64,000 bases of DNA from Saccharothrix algeriensis (GCF_016907655.1 NZ_JAFBCL010000001.1:6606001-6670000), one strand, 5' to 3'. Numbered from the stretch's first letter, positions 1 to 11,814 are shown. Translations and numbers: made by a program. Notes: generated by a model from the letters alone, not told the origin.

Positions 1-1
1 G

Positions 2-352
2 CTGGTCCTCTACCTGTTCGGCGCGCCCGGCCAGGAGCGGTTCTGGTTCCTGTGGGACCGGCTGTTCAGCGGCACGCTGGGCGCGGTGGTCCTGGTCGAC
101 ACCCGGCGCGTGCGCGACTCGTGGTACGCCATCGACCGCCTGGAGCACCACGGCACGCCGTTCATCGTGGCGCGCAACAACTTCGGCCACCCACGACACT
201 CGCTCGACCAGCTCCGCGACGCGCTGGACCTGCCGCACCACGTGCCGCTGGTCGACTGCGACGCGCGCCGGCGCGACTCCGGCAAGGCGGTGCTGGTCGC
301 GCTGGTCAACCACCTCTTCGCCTTGTCCTCCGCCAGGGAGCCCACGCCGTGA
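2..352 (+). CDS. Conservon GTP-binding protein, CvnD-like (5' end missing)
   Basis: This is the C-terminal part of a small GTPase of the type found in actinobacterial conservons (cvnA-D), which act in signalling at the membrane. The 5' end lies outside the window; the reading frame is open from base 2. Visible are a G3-like GAPGQERFW segment, the AVVLVDTRR strand and an ARNNFG segment at the position of the usual NKxD/NCFD base-recognition motif, so that motif is weakly conserved. The stop codon overlaps the GTG of the following P450 (GTGA), the usual cvnD-P450 arrangement. The family call is firm; the ligand is not visible. Confidence 0.85.
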   Translation: MVLYLFGAPGQERFWFLWDRLFSGTLGAVVLVDTRRVRDSWYAIDRLEHHGTPFIVARNNFGHPRHSLDQLRDALDLPHHVPLVDCDARRRDSGKAVLVALVNHLFALSSAREPTP

Positions 353-1629
353 ACCAGCAGACCGACCGCACCGCGCCGACCACGCCCCACGGCACGCCCG
401 CGCCGCCGGGGTGCCCGGCCCACGCCAAGCCCGTGGTGGCGCTGCACGGGCCGCTGTTCCGGCAGCGGCCCGCCGAGCTGTACCGGCGGCTGCGCGGCGA
501 GCACGGCCCGGTCGCGCCGGTGGAGCTGGAGGGCGGCATCCCCGCCTGGTACGTCATCGGCTACCGGGAGGTGCACCACGTCCTGACCAACGACCAGGTG
601 TTCGCGCGGGACTCGCGCCGCTGGAACCAGTGGGACCGGATCCCGCCGGACTGGCCGCTCATGCCCTACGTGGGCTACCAGCCGTCGGTGATGTTCGCCG
701 AGGGCGACGAGCACCGCCGCCGCTCGGGCGCGATCAGCGACGCGCTGGGCGCGGTCGACCAGTTCGAGCTGCGGCAGCGCTGCGAGGCGGTCGCGGACTC
801 CCTGGTCGACGCGTTCGTGGTCACCGGCCAGGCCGACCTGATGAGGCAGTTCGCGCACCCGATGCCGTCGCTGGTGGCGGCGAAGCTGTTCGGCCTGCCC
901 GACCGGGAGGCGCCCGCGCTGGCGCGCGACCTGTCGCTGTCCCTGGACGGCGGCGACGAGGCCATCCCCGCGTTCGGCCGGGTCTCGGTGGCGATGCGGC
1001 GGCTGGTGCACCGCAAGTCCTCCGCGCCGGGCCCGGACGTGCCGTCGCGGATGCTGGCGCACCCGGCGGGCCTGACCGAGGAGGAGCTGACGCGCGACCT
1101 GCTGGTGGTGCTGGCCGCCGCGCAGCAGCCGACCGCGAACTGGATCGGCAACACGCTGCGGCTGATGCTGACCGACGACCGGTTCGCCGTCACGCTGTCC
1201 GGCGGGCGGCGCAGCGCCGGCCAGGCGCTCAACGAGGTGCTGTGGGAGGACACGCCGACGCAGAACTTCGTCGGCCGGTGGGCCACCCAGGCGACGCAGC
1301 TGGGCGGCCACCGGATCATGCCGGGCGACCTGGTGATCATGGGGCTCGCCGCGGCCAACACCGACCCGCAGGTGCGGCCGGACCCGGTCTCGGGCGCGGT
1401 CGGCAACCACGCGCAGATGTCGTTCAGCCACGGCGAGCACCGCTGCCCGTTCCCCGCGCCCGAGATCGCCGAGGTGATCGCGAAGGCGGCGGTGGAGGTG
1501 CTGCTGGACCGGCTGCCCGACGTGGTGCTGGCGGTCGGCCCGGACGAGCTGGTGTGGCGGGAGTCGGTGTGGATGCGCGGCCTGGAGGCGCTGCCGGTGG
1601 AGTTCACCCCGGCCTGCGTCAACCGCTGA
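349..1629 (+). CDS. Cytochrome P450, CYP157-like conservon P450
   Basis: A 426-residue P450 fused by a 4-bp overlap to the conservon GTPase. The heme loop is FSHGEHRC with the cysteine at about residue 366. The I-helix lacks the normal AGxxT and reads AAAQQPTAN. The K-helix ExxR motif is replaced by E296-V-L-W299. Loss of ExxR is described for the CYP157 family, several members of which sit in Streptomyces conservons, so the assignment to that family is a good inference. CYP157 genes are often followed by a CYP154 gene; here the next P450 lies on the opposite strand. The GTG at 349 was chosen because of the GTGA overlap. Substrate unknown. Confidence 0.88.
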   Translation: MNQQTDRTAPTTPHGTPAPPGCPAHAKPVVALHGPLFRQRPAELYRRLRGEHGPVAPVELEGGIPAWYVIGYREVHHVLTNDQVFARDSRRWNQWDRIPPDWPLMPYVGYQPSVMFAEGDEHRRRSGAISDALGAVDQFELRQRCEAVADSLVDAFVVTGQADLMRQFAHPMPSLVAAKLFGLPDREAPALARDLSLSLDGGDEAIPAFGRVSVAMRRLVHRKSSAPGPDVPSRMLAHPAGLTEEELTRDLLVVLAAAQQPTANWIGNTLRLMLTDDRFAVTLSGGRRSAGQALNEVLWEDTPTQNFVGRWATQATQLGGHRIMPGDLVIMGLAAANTDPQVRPDPVSGAVGNHAQMSFSHGEHRCPFPAPEIAEVIAKAAVEVLLDRLPDVVLAVGPDELVWRESVWMRGLEALPVEFTPACVNR

Positions 1630-1702
1630 GCCGCGCCCGGTCCGCCGGGCCGCACCGCGCCGCGTCCGATTCGCAGGGCCGCACCACGCTGCGTTCGCCG
1701 GG

Positions 1703-2932
1703 CTACGCCGCGCCGGGCGGCACCGGGGTGAACTCGACCGGCAGCTCCGCCGGGCCGCGGGTGAACACGCCGCGCTCGCCCGCCCGGTAGCCGGCGGGCA
1801 GGCGCACGTCGGGCATCGCGTCCAGGAGCAGGTTGACGCCGACCTCCACCTCCGCCTTGGCCAGCAGGGCGCCGACGCAGAAGTGCCGCCCCAGCGCGAA
1901 GGCCAGGTGGTCGGCCGCCGCGGTGAACGCGGTCGCGGCGTCCAGGTCGGTGCGGTGCAGGTCGAACTCGTCGGGGCGGTCGTAGCGCGCGCCGTCCCGG
2001 TTGGCCGCGCCGATCAGGCAGATCACCGTCGCGCCCGCGGGCACCACGCCGCCGGACAGCCGCGCCTCCGCCGCGGTCTGCCGCATGATCATGTGCACCG
2101 GCGGGGTGTACCGCAGCGTCTCGGCGAACGCCCGCGCCACCAGCGACCGGTCCGCGCGCACCGCCGCGAGCTGGTCGGGGTGCTCCAGCAGGTTGCGGAA
2201 GACCGCCGCGATCGCCTTGTCCGTGGTTTCCCCGCCGGCGGCCAGCAGCAGCGAGCAGAACGCCTTGATGTCCTCGTCGGACATCCTGGTGCCGTCGACC
2301 TCGGCCCGGCACAGGGTGGACAGCAGGTCGTCGCCGGGCTCCCGCCGGCGCTGCCGGATGATCGGGATCAGGTAGGCGGCGAACTCGTCGTGGCAGCGCA
2401 GCCCCTCGGCGGTCACGCCCGGGTCGCCGGAGAGGTTGCCCAGGAACGCGATGACCGAGGTGTACCAGCGGTGGAACCGCGCGTGGTCGGCCTTGTCCAG
2501 GCCGAGCACGTCCACGATGACGTTGATCGGGAAGTGCGTGGCGAACTGCGCCACCAGGTCGGCCCGGCCGGCGTGCCGGAAGCCGTCGACCAGCTCGCGC
2601 GCGTTGCGCTCGATGACCGGGCCGAACTCCTCGCGCAGGGTCGTGCCGCGGAACGCGGGCGCGACGAGGGCCCGGCGCACCGAGTGCTCCCGGCCGCTCA
2701 TCTGCAGGATCGTGCGCCCGTGCACCGGCTCGACCTGCCAGTCGTAGTTGTCGCTGGTGAACACCGGGTCGCGGAAGGCGCGCGCGACGTCCTCGTGGCG
2801 CGACACCAGCCAGCTCCGCGTCCCCTCGTGGTAGAGCAGCGGCGCCCGCTCGCGCAGCACGCGGTAGGCGGAGTACGGGTCAGCGGCGAACTCGGGGGAC
2901 AGGATGTCGGGTAACTCCCGTGCGATGACCAT
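1703..2932 (-). CDS. Cytochrome P450
   Basis: A 409-residue class I bacterial P450 with all canonical motifs: I-helix AAGGETT, K-helix ETLR, and heme loop FALGRHFCVG. The ATG at 2932 follows a strong GGAGG with four bases between, and the protein then begins MVIARELPDILSPEFAADP, a normal P450 N-terminus; upstream in-frame codons do not look coding. It converges on the conservon P450 with only about 70 bp between them. No ferredoxin gene is adjacent, so electrons must come from elsewhere in the cell. Substrate unknown. Confidence 0.92.
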   Translation of the reverse strand: MVIARELPDILSPEFAADPYSAYRVLRERAPLLYHEGTRSWLVSRHEDVARAFRDPVFTSDNYDWQVEPVHGRTILQMSGREHSVRRALVAPAFRGTTLREEFGPVIERNARELVDGFRHAGRADLVAQFATHFPINVIVDVLGLDKADHARFHRWYTSVIAFLGNLSGDPGVTAEGLRCHDEFAAYLIPIIRQRRREPGDDLLSTLCRAEVDGTRMSDEDIKAFCSLLLAAGGETTDKAIAAVFRNLLEHPDQLAAVRADRSLVARAFAETLRYTPPVHMIMRQTAAEARLSGGVVPAGATVICLIGAANRDGARYDRPDEFDLHRTDLDAATAFTAAADHLAFALGRHFCVGALLAKAEVEVGVNLLLDAMPDVRLPAGYRAGERGVFTRGPAELPVEFTPVPPGAA

Positions 2933-3067
2933 GGATCCTCCAGGTGACGGGGGATCTTGCCCGGTCGAGGCTAGCCGCCGGCCTCCGTTCGGACGAGCCG
3001 CCACCCGTGGGAACGGACCGTCCACACAGGACGGTCGGTCACCCGGAAGGCGGTTGCGCGGGCGGCC

Positions 3068-4387
3068 TCACCCGCGGGCGGCCAGCGCGCCCTCCACCGC
3101 TTCGGCGACGCGCAGCAGGCGCGCGTCGCCGAAGGCGTGGCCCTCCAGGCACACGCCGACCGGCAGCCCGCCCGCCGTCGCGCCCGCCGGCAGCGACAGC
3201 ATCGGCACGCCCGCGACGGTGCCCGGCCCGGCGTTGCGGGTGACGGTCGCGAAGGTCGGCGCCGCCCGCCCGTTGAGGTGGACCACCTCGTCCTGCCCGA
3301 GCAGCGGCGGCGGCACGGGCGACGTCGGGCCCAGGAGCACGTCGACCCGGGTGAACACCTCGGCGTAGGCGCGCCGCAGCCGCCAGCGGTCGGCCCGCGC
3401 GTCGCCGTAGGCTTCGGCGGTGAGCGGGAACGAGCACAGCACCTCGATCAGGGCGCGGACGTCGGGGGAGGCGACCGCCTCGGCCCAGTGCCGCGCGGGC
3501 GCGGCGACGCGCTGGGCCAGCAGCCGCGGCGCCTCGTAGAACACCAGGTCGTTCCCCGGACCGGCGGCCAGCTCCAGGTCGTCGCCGAGGTCCACCTCGA
3601 CCGGCACCGCCCCGGCCCGCTCCAGGGTCGACACCGCCGCGTCGACCACCCGGGCCACCTCGGGGTCCACGTCGCGGAAGCGGCTGCGCGGCAGGCCCAC
3701 GCGCAGCCCCGCGAGGTCGACCGGGTCGCCGGCCGGCTCGCGGGTGACGACCTCGTCCACGGCCCGCACGTCCCGCACCGCGCGGGCGTGCACGCCGACG
3801 GTGTCGCGGCTGGTGGACAGGTTCACCACGCCGTCGCCCGGGTACCGGCCGGTGGACGGGCGGAACCCGACCACGCCGCAGAAGGACGCGGGGATCGTGA
3901 CGGAGCCCCCGGTGTCGGTGCCCAGCGCGAACGGCACGACGCCCAGCGCCACGCCGACCGCGCTGCCGCCGCTGGACCCGCCGGCCGACCGGGCGGGGTC
4001 CACCGGGTTGCGCACCGGTCCGAAAGCCTTGTTGTTGCTGGTGATCCCGAACGCCAGCTCGTGCAGGTTGGTCTTGCCGACCACGACGGCGCCGGCGTCC
4101 CTGAGGGCGCTGACGACGCCGGCGTCGACGGCGGCGGGCGCGTCGCCCAGCAACGGGCTGCCGGCCGTGGTCGCGAGCCCCCGGACGTCGACGTTGTCCT
4201 TGACCGAGAACGGGATCCCCGCCAGCGCGCCGGCTCCGTGCGACAGGTCCCCGGCGAGGCTGATCCAGTCGCCGTGCGCCGAGGCCGCGGCCCGCCGGGC
4301 GGACCCGGCGAGCAGCCGGGCGCGCTCGGCGGGCTCGGCGGCCTGCCAGTCGGCCAGGGACAGGGCGGTGGGAACCTCGTCGGTCAT
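3068..4387 (-). CDS. Amidase signature family hydrolase
   Basis: A 439-residue cytoplasmic amidase. The Ser-cisSer-Lys catalytic set of the family is visible: Lys63 in IPFSVKDN, Ser138 in the SAGGSSGGSA loop and the nucleophile Ser162 in GTDTGGSVTIPA. The length is normal for single-domain members such as the hydrolases related to AtzE/AtzF or GatA. GatB/GatC partners are absent, so it is not the tRNA amidotransferase subunit. The ATG at 4387 has an AGGAAGGA site just upstream. It is divergent from the lipoprotein gene at 4684. The amide substrate cannot be read from sequence. Confidence 0.9.
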   Translation of the reverse strand: MTDEVPTALSLADWQAAEPAERARLLAGSARRAAASAHGDWISLAGDLSHGAGALAGIPFSVKDNVDVRGLATTAGSPLLGDAPAAVDAGVVSALRDAGAVVVGKTNLHELAFGITSNNKAFGPVRNPVDPARSAGGSSGGSAVGVALGVVPFALGTDTGGSVTIPASFCGVVGFRPSTGRYPGDGVVNLSTSRDTVGVHARAVRDVRAVDEVVTREPAGDPVDLAGLRVGLPRSRFRDVDPEVARVVDAAVSTLERAGAVPVEVDLGDDLELAAGPGNDLVFYEAPRLLAQRVAAPARHWAEAVASPDVRALIEVLCSFPLTAEAYGDARADRWRLRRAYAEVFTRVDVLLGPTSPVPPPLLGQDEVVHLNGRAAPTFATVTRNAGPGTVAGVPMLSLPAGATAGGLPVGVCLEGHAFGDARLLRVAEAVEGALAARG

Positions 4388-4583
4388 GTCCGTCCTTCCT
4401 GCCACGGGTCTTGGTCGAACGTAGGTACGGCGGTGGTGGCGTTCGTTGTCCGTGTGCGTCCTCCACTTTTCCCTGAGCGCACCGCAGCGGTGGTCGCAGC
4501 CCTGTGAAGAGCGGGTGAGCACTGTGTTGCGCCCCGCCGTGCATCACCCGGTCGGGTGAATGTCGGGCCGGGTCCGGGCGGGC

Positions 4584-4613
4584 GCGCGAAACGTGATCGT
4601 TTTCCGCGCGTTC
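4584..4613. promoter_or_regulatory. Imperfect inverted repeat upstream of the lipoprotein/CDF operon
   Basis: The 296 bp between the divergent amidase and lipoprotein genes contain GCGAAACGTGATCGTTTTC flanked by CGCG on both sides, an imperfect dyad about 75 bp before the lipoprotein start. It could be an operator or a leader hairpin. Nothing else stands out in this gap. Confidence 0.35.
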
Positions 4614-4683
4614 CGGGTACACGGCGGGTGGGGCCGGGCGCCGGGGACCGGCCCGCTTCGCCGTCCGCCCGGGTGGAGGTCGC

Positions 4684-5373
4684 ATGTGGCGCGTGCTGGT
4701 GCTCGTCGGCGTGCTGGTGGCGGGGTGCGGGTTGCCGCACGACGTCGACGGCACCCTGGACCGCGTGCGCGGCGGGGTGCTGCGGGTCGGTGTCACCGAG
4801 CACCGGCCCTGGACGGTGCTGGGCGACGAGGTGACCGGCGCGGAGGCAGAGCTGGTGCAGCGGCTCGCCGACCGGCTGGGCGCGCGGGTGCGGTGGCGGC
4901 GCGGCGCGGAGTCCGAGCTGATGGCCGCGGTGGCGCGGCGGCAGCTGGACCTGGTCGTCGGCGGGCTGGCCGAGGACGCGCCGTGGACCGAGCACGCCTC
5001 GCTGACCCGCCCCTACGCGACCAGCCGCGTGGTCGTCGCGGCGGCCGGGGAGGTCCCGGCGGACCTGGCCGGGGTGCGCGTCGCGGTGCGCGCCGGCACC
5101 GCCGAGGTCGCCGCGCTGACCGCGCAGGACGCCGTCCCCGTGCCGGTGGACGACGTGGCCGGGGCGGTCGACCTGCCGGTGGCGGTGGAGCACTGGCGGG
5201 CGGCCGGGCTCGGCCTGCGCGTCACCGACCACGTGCTGCTGGAGCGCGAGCACGTGTGGGCGCTGCCGCTGGGGGAGAACGGGTGGCAGGTGGAGGTGGA
5301 GCGGTTCCTGCTGGGGCTGCCCGACGGCGAGGTGGACCGGCTGCTGGCCGAGGCGGGCGGGGTGGCGGTGTGA
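4684..5373 (+). CDS. Solute-binding lipoprotein, amino-acid ABC type (SBP_bac_3)
   Basis: A 229-residue exported lipoprotein. A short signal peptide ends in the lipobox VAGC with the acylated cysteine at residue 15. The mature part (GVLRVGVTEHRPWTV, LVQRLADRLGARVRW, LDLVVGGLAED) has the pattern of periplasmic binding proteins for polar amino acids. It is somewhat short for the family. An ATG preceded by GGAGG is used. Its stop is shared with the start of a cation diffusion facilitator gene (GTGTGA), and no ABC permease or ATPase is nearby. This argues that the protein works as a sensor or accessory to the adjacent transporter rather than in ABC import; that role is inference. Confidence 0.8.
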   Translation: MWRVLVLVGVLVAGCGLPHDVDGTLDRVRGGVLRVGVTEHRPWTVLGDEVTGAEAELVQRLADRLGARVRWRRGAESELMAAVARRQLDLVVGGLAEDAPWTEHASLTRPYATSRVVVAAAGEVPADLAGVRVAVRAGTAEVAALTAQDAVPVPVDDVAGAVDLPVAVEHWRAAGLGLRVTDHVLLEREHVWALPLGENGWQVEVERFLLGLPDGEVDRLLAEAGGVAV

Positions 5374-6323
5374 AGGTCTCCGACCGGTTCGAGCTGCCAC
5401 CGGACAAGGCCGCCCTGCACCGCCGGGCGGTGCGGCTGGAGTGGTGGACGATCGCGTTCTTCGCCGCCGCCGTCGCGCTGCTGGCGGTGACGCTGGGCCA
5501 GTCGCAGGCGATGAAGGCGGCCTGGATCGAGGACATGCTCGGGCTGGTGCCGCCCGCGGCGTTCCTCGTCGCCGACCGGTTCCGCAACCGGCCGCCCGAC
5601 CGGCGGTTCCCCTACGGCTACCACCGCGCGGTCAGCGTGGCGTTCCTCGCGGGCTCGGTGGCGCTGCTCGGCCTCGGCGGCTACGTCGTCTACGACTCCG
5701 CGGCCCGCCTGCTGGCCGGCGAGCGCGCGCCGATCGGCCTGGTCGAGCTGTTCGGCGTGCAGCTGTGGCTCGGCTGGCTGATGATCGCGGTGCTGCTGGC
5801 GACCATGGTGCCCGCCATCCTGCTCGGCCGCGCCAAGCTCCGGATCGCCCGGGAGCTGCACGACAAGGTGCTCTACGCGGACGCGGAGATGAACCGCGCC
5901 GACTGGCTGACCGCCGCCGCGGCGGTGCTGGGCGTCCTGGGCATCGGGTTCGGCCTGTGGTGGGCCGACGCGGTGGCCGCGCTGGTCATCGGCGGCGACA
6001 TCGTCCGCGACGGCGTCCGCACCACGCGCGGCGCGGTGGCCGACCTGATGGACGACCGGCCCCGGGTGGTCGACGGCAGCCGCCCGCACCCGACGCCGGA
6101 CGCCCTGCTCGCGGGGGTGCTCGACCACGACTGGATCGCCGACGCGTGGCTGCGGGTGCGGGAGGAGGGCCACGTCTTCGTCGGCGAGCTGCTGGTGGTG
6201 CCGGTCGCCGGCGTCGACCGCCTGGTGGAGCGGCTGGAGGAGCTCCAGCGGTGGGCGCGCGCGTTCGACTGGCGCGTGCACGACCTCGTGGTGGCCCCGG
6301 TGACCCGCGTCGACACCGGCTGA
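5370..6323 (+). CDS. Cation diffusion facilitator family transporter
   Basis: A 317-residue inner-membrane protein with about five to six hydrophobic segments (roughly residues 27-47, 52-66, 84-106, 124-146 and 168-200) and a soluble C-terminal domain. Family hallmarks are IEDMLGLVPPAAFLVADR, RRFPYGYHRA (the conserved FPYGYxR loop after TM2) and DAEMNRADWLTA. CDF proteins export divalent metals such as Zn, Co, Fe or Mn by proton antiport. The usual HxxxD metal site in TM5 reads NRADW here, so specificity is unclear. The GTG at 5370 overlaps the lipoprotein stop, so the two are translationally coupled. Confidence 0.85.
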   Translation: MKVSDRFELPPDKAALHRRAVRLEWWTIAFFAAAVALLAVTLGQSQAMKAAWIEDMLGLVPPAAFLVADRFRNRPPDRRFPYGYHRAVSVAFLAGSVALLGLGGYVVYDSAARLLAGERAPIGLVELFGVQLWLGWLMIAVLLATMVPAILLGRAKLRIARELHDKVLYADAEMNRADWLTAAAAVLGVLGIGFGLWWADAVAALVIGGDIVRDGVRTTRGAVADLMDDRPRVVDGSRPHPTPDALLAGVLDHDWIADAWLRVREEGHVFVGELLVVPVAGVDRLVERLEELQRWARAFDWRVHDLVVAPVTRVDTG

Positions 6324-6354
6324 CCGCCGCGGCGGGGCGGCCCGGCCGGTCAGC
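6319..6354. terminator. Hairpin between convergent CDF and Crp genes
   Basis: An inverted repeat GCTGACCG ... CGGTCAGC with a GC-rich loop overlaps both stop-codon regions, so it can serve both convergent transcripts. There is no T-tract, as is usual in actinomycetes. Confidence 0.5.
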
Positions 6355-7036
6355 GGCGCCCGGCGACCCCGAAGGACCGCAGGCGCTCCAGGTCCGGCAC
6401 CAGGACGTCGCGGCGCACCCCGGTCACCACGACGCCGGCCCGGCGCAGCTCGCCGAAGGACTTCTCGGCCGTGCGCGGCTTCATGCCGGCGATCGACGCC
6501 AGCTCCACCTTGGTCAGGGGGAAGCCCAGCACCCAGCCGGTCGGCTCCTCGCGGCCGTGCGCCTCCACCAGCTCGGCCAGCACGCGCGCGATCCGCGTGG
6601 CGGCCGGGCCGGGCAGCTCGCGCCGCCGGTCGTTGGCCCAGCGCAGGTGCGCGCTGCCGATGTTGATCAGCTCGACGAACACGGTGCTGTGCCGGCTCAG
6701 GAACGCCAGCAGCGCGGGCCGGGTGATGAAGTCGGCCTCCACCGCGTCGCAGGCGATCACGGAGGCGGACCGCGGGTTGCCGTCCAGGGCGGCCATCTCG
6801 CCGACGATGTCGCCCGCCGTCTTGACCGTCAGCAGCGTCGTGCGCCCCGCCTCGTCGACCGTCCGCACCTTCACCGCGCCCTTGCGCAGCAGCAGCGCGT
6901 AGCTGTCCGTCGCGCCCTGCCGGACCATCTCCCGGCCGGGCGCGTAGCGGACCGCGCTGCCCAGGTCGAGCAGCTCCTGCCTGGTGGATTCGGGCAGCCG
7001 CCCCAGCAGGCTGCCCCTGGGCCACTCTCGGACCAT
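6350..7036 (-). CDS. Crp/Fnr family transcriptional regulator
   Basis: About 228 residues. The N-terminal half is a cyclic-nucleotide-binding-like beta-roll (YALLLRKGAVKV, AGDIVGEMAALDGNPRSASV). The C-terminal half is a winged helix (GFPLTKVELASIAGMKPRTAEKSF). The GEMAAL...RSASV stretch corresponds to the cAMP phosphate-binding cassette of Crp (GELAL...RSA), so a nucleotide ligand is plausible. There is no Cys cluster that would suggest an Fnr-type Fe-S sensor. The ATG at 7036 lies six bases after GGAGG; a GTG one codon upstream is too close to that site. It is downstream of nrdB on the same strand but separated by 341 bp, so it is probably a separate unit. Confidence 0.88.
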   Translation of the reverse strand: MVREWPRGSLLGRLPESTRQELLDLGSAVRYAPGREMVRQGATDSYALLLRKGAVKVRTVDEAGRTTLLTVKTAGDIVGEMAALDGNPRSASVIACDAVEADFITRPALLAFLSRHSTVFVELINIGSAHLRWANDRRRELPGPAATRIARVLAELVEAHGREEPTGWVLGFPLTKVELASIAGMKPRTAEKSFGELRRAGVVVTGVRRDVLVPDLERLRSFGVAGRR

Positions 7037-7230
7037 CACTCACCTCCGGACCACCCGTCCGGACAACTGTCGCACACCGGGCGGCGAAGACCCACCGGCC
7101 GGTGCGCCCCGCCGGGCCGGATTCGCCGGAACGGACCGCTCCCGGCCCGCCGGCGCGGGACCGGCGCCGCTCCCCGCGGCCGGGCCCCCGCCGCTCCCGG
7201 CCCGACCCCGCTTCGCGGACCGGCCTCGCC

Positions 7231-7282
7231 GGCCCGCCTGGTCGGCCCGCCTGGTCGGGCCGCCTGATCGGGCCGCCTGATC
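7231..7282. repeat. 13-bp tandem repeat, four copies
   Basis: Four back-to-back 13-bp units: two copies of GGCCCGCCTGGTC followed by two of GGGCCGCCTGATC. They lie in the otherwise empty 341-bp gap (7037-7377) between the Crp-type regulator and nrdB. No coding sequence or promoter was recognised in that gap. Confidence 0.75.
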
Positions 7283-7377
7283 GGGCTGTCGGGCGCGCCC
7301 CGCCCAAGCGCGCCCCCGGCGGACGGGCCCGCGCCGGGCCGCCGCCGCGGTGCGGTCGGACGGCCCGGCGCGGCCGG

Positions 7378-8435
7378 TCAGTCCCAGGTCAGGGACGACC
7401 CGCCGGCGTACTCGGTGACCCGGGTCTCGAAGAAGTTCTTCTCCTTCTTCAGGTCCATCGCCTCCGACATCCACGGGAACGGGTTGTCCACCGGGCCGAA
7501 CACCGGCGCCAGGCCGAGCTGGGCGCAGCGGCGGTTGGTGATGAAGCGCATGTACTGCTCGCACAGCTCCGCGTTGAGGCCGAGCAGGCCGTTGGGGATG
7601 GTGTCCCGGCCGTAGGCGACCTCCAGCTCGCAGGCTTGCGCCAGCATGGCGCGCACCTCGGCCTGGAACCGCTCGGTCCACAGGCCCGGGTTCTCGATCT
7701 TGATCTGGTTGATCGCGTCGATCCCGAAGTTCAGGTGGATCGACTCGTCGCGCAGGATGTACTGGTACTGCTCGGCGACGCCGACCATCTTGTTGCGCCG
7801 GCCCAGGGACAGGACCTGCGCGAACCCGGTGTAGAACCACATGCCCTCGAACACCACGTAGAACGCCACGAGGTCGCGCAGGAAAGCCTGGTCGGCCCCG
7901 TGCGTGCCGGTGCGGAACCCGGGGTCCTCCAGGTGCCGGGTGTACTCCAGCGCCCACGCGGCCTTGTCGGTGATCGAGGGGACCTCGCGGTACATGTTGA
8001 ACAGCTCGCCCTCGTCCAGGCCGAGGGAGGAGCAGATGTACTCGAAGGTGTGAGTGTGCACGGCCTCCTCGAACGCCTGGCGCAGCAGGTACTGGCGGCA
8101 CTCGGGGTTGGTCAGGTGCCGGTAGACGGCCAGCACGACGTTGTTGGCCACCAACGACTCCGAGGTGGCGAAGAACCCCAGGTTGCGCTGGACGGCGTGC
8201 CGCTCGTCCTCGGTCAGGCCGTCCGGGGAGCGCCACAGCGCGATGTCGGCCTGCATGGAGACCTCGGTGGGCATCCAGTGGTTGGCGCAGCCCGCCAGGT
8301 ACTTCTCCCACGCCCAGTGGTACTTCAGCGGCAGGAGCTGGTTGACGTCGGCGCGGGCGTTGATCATCGCCTTGTCGTCCACCTGCACGCGGCCCGCGCC
8401 GCGGTCGATGGCGCCCAGGCCGGAGGTGTCGGTGC

Positions 8436-8439
<4 letters not shown>
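7378..8439 (-). CDS. nrdB: Ribonucleoside-diphosphate reductase beta subunit, chlamydial (class Ic)-like residues
   Basis: A 353-residue R2 protein that holds the radical-generating dinuclear metal site for class I ribonucleotide reductase. Ligand motifs are Glu94 (ATSES), Glu125-x-x-His128 (EEAVH) and the second pair in LRDESIHLNF. Counting against E. coli R2 (Asp84, Glu115, His118, Tyr122), Glu94 replaces the Asp and Phe132 stands where the radical Tyr should be. These are the signature changes of the Mn/Fe chlamydial R2. A tyrosyl radical at the standard position is therefore impossible. The GTG at 8439 overlaps the nrdA stop (GTGA), so the pair is one operon under the cobalamin riboswitch. 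Confidence 0.93.
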
Positions 8440-11249
<2,810 letters not shown>

Positions 11250-11384
11250 AGCCCTCTCCTCGCGAGCCTGGACGGCCCGGGGCGGCGCGAGGGCAGGCAC
11301 ACAGGACGCGCGACAGCGCGAAACCACCCGTGTCGGCCCGCCCACGAGGCCCCGGACACGCGCACGCCGGTCGGCGCGCGCATC

Positions 11385-11540
11385 GGTGGCAGGTCTTCGG
11401 ACTCGCGGACACCCGGCACGAAGCCGGACCTACTGGCCGTCGCTTCCCGCGCGCTACGCGCAGTGCTTGATGACGGCGGTCGTTTCCACTCACCGCTGCG
11501 GGGCAGTCCCGGATTCGCACCGGGTTCCCTCTTGCCTCCG
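11385..11540 (-). promoter_or_regulatory. Cobalamin riboswitch upstream of nrdAB
   Basis: Read on the minus strand, this leader contains the conserved blocks of the cobalamin aptamer: GGGAACCCGGTGCGAATCCG, then CTGCCCCCGCAGCGGTGA, then GGGAAG...CCAGTAGG, and finally the B12 box AGTCCGAAGACCTGCC. A closing P1 stem (GGCA with TGCC) joins the two ends. It lies 135 bp upstream of nrdA. B12 repression of class I ribonucleotide reductase through such a riboswitch is established in Streptomyces. A hairpin CGTGTC...GACACG at 11329-11360 between the aptamer and the GTG could be the expression platform, but this is not certain. Confidence 0.93.
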
Positions 11541-11713
11541 CGCGCCTGGCTCGACGCGCGGAACCATCGACGGCGCGAACACTACATGTTGTAGATCCAT
11601 TCGCGAAGCACCCCCACATGAGCGCGCGTCGTCGGGCGTGCTACGGCACTCGGGTGATGGCGCCCGGCGCTGCGGCGCGGCCGGCGGCGAACCGCGCCGG
11701 AGGTGTTCCGGGT

Positions 11714-11814
11714 TGGCGGCGGACCGCTTGGCCGTGCTCCCGGTGGGCGGCGGACCGGCCGGCCGTGCCCCCGGTGGGCGGCGCCTCGGCTCCCGGCGCG
11801 CCGGGAGCCGAGGC
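11714..11814. repeat. About 32-bp direct repeats leading into a perfect 32-bp palindrome
   Basis: Two near-identical units built on GGCGGCGGACCG...CCGGTG run into a perfect dyad of two 16-base arms (left arm GCCTCGGCTCCCGGCG) at 11783-11814. A second dyad with 9-base arms (CCGGTCCCG / CGGGACCGG) sits at 11891-11910. The stretch from 11541 to 11996 contains no recognisable gene; these structures separate the two divergent riboswitch-led transcripts. Confidence 0.7.

Noticed and set aside
7231..7282. Possible CRISPR or attachment-site array
   Set aside because: Only four contiguous 13-bp units without spacers, integrase or tRNA nearby.
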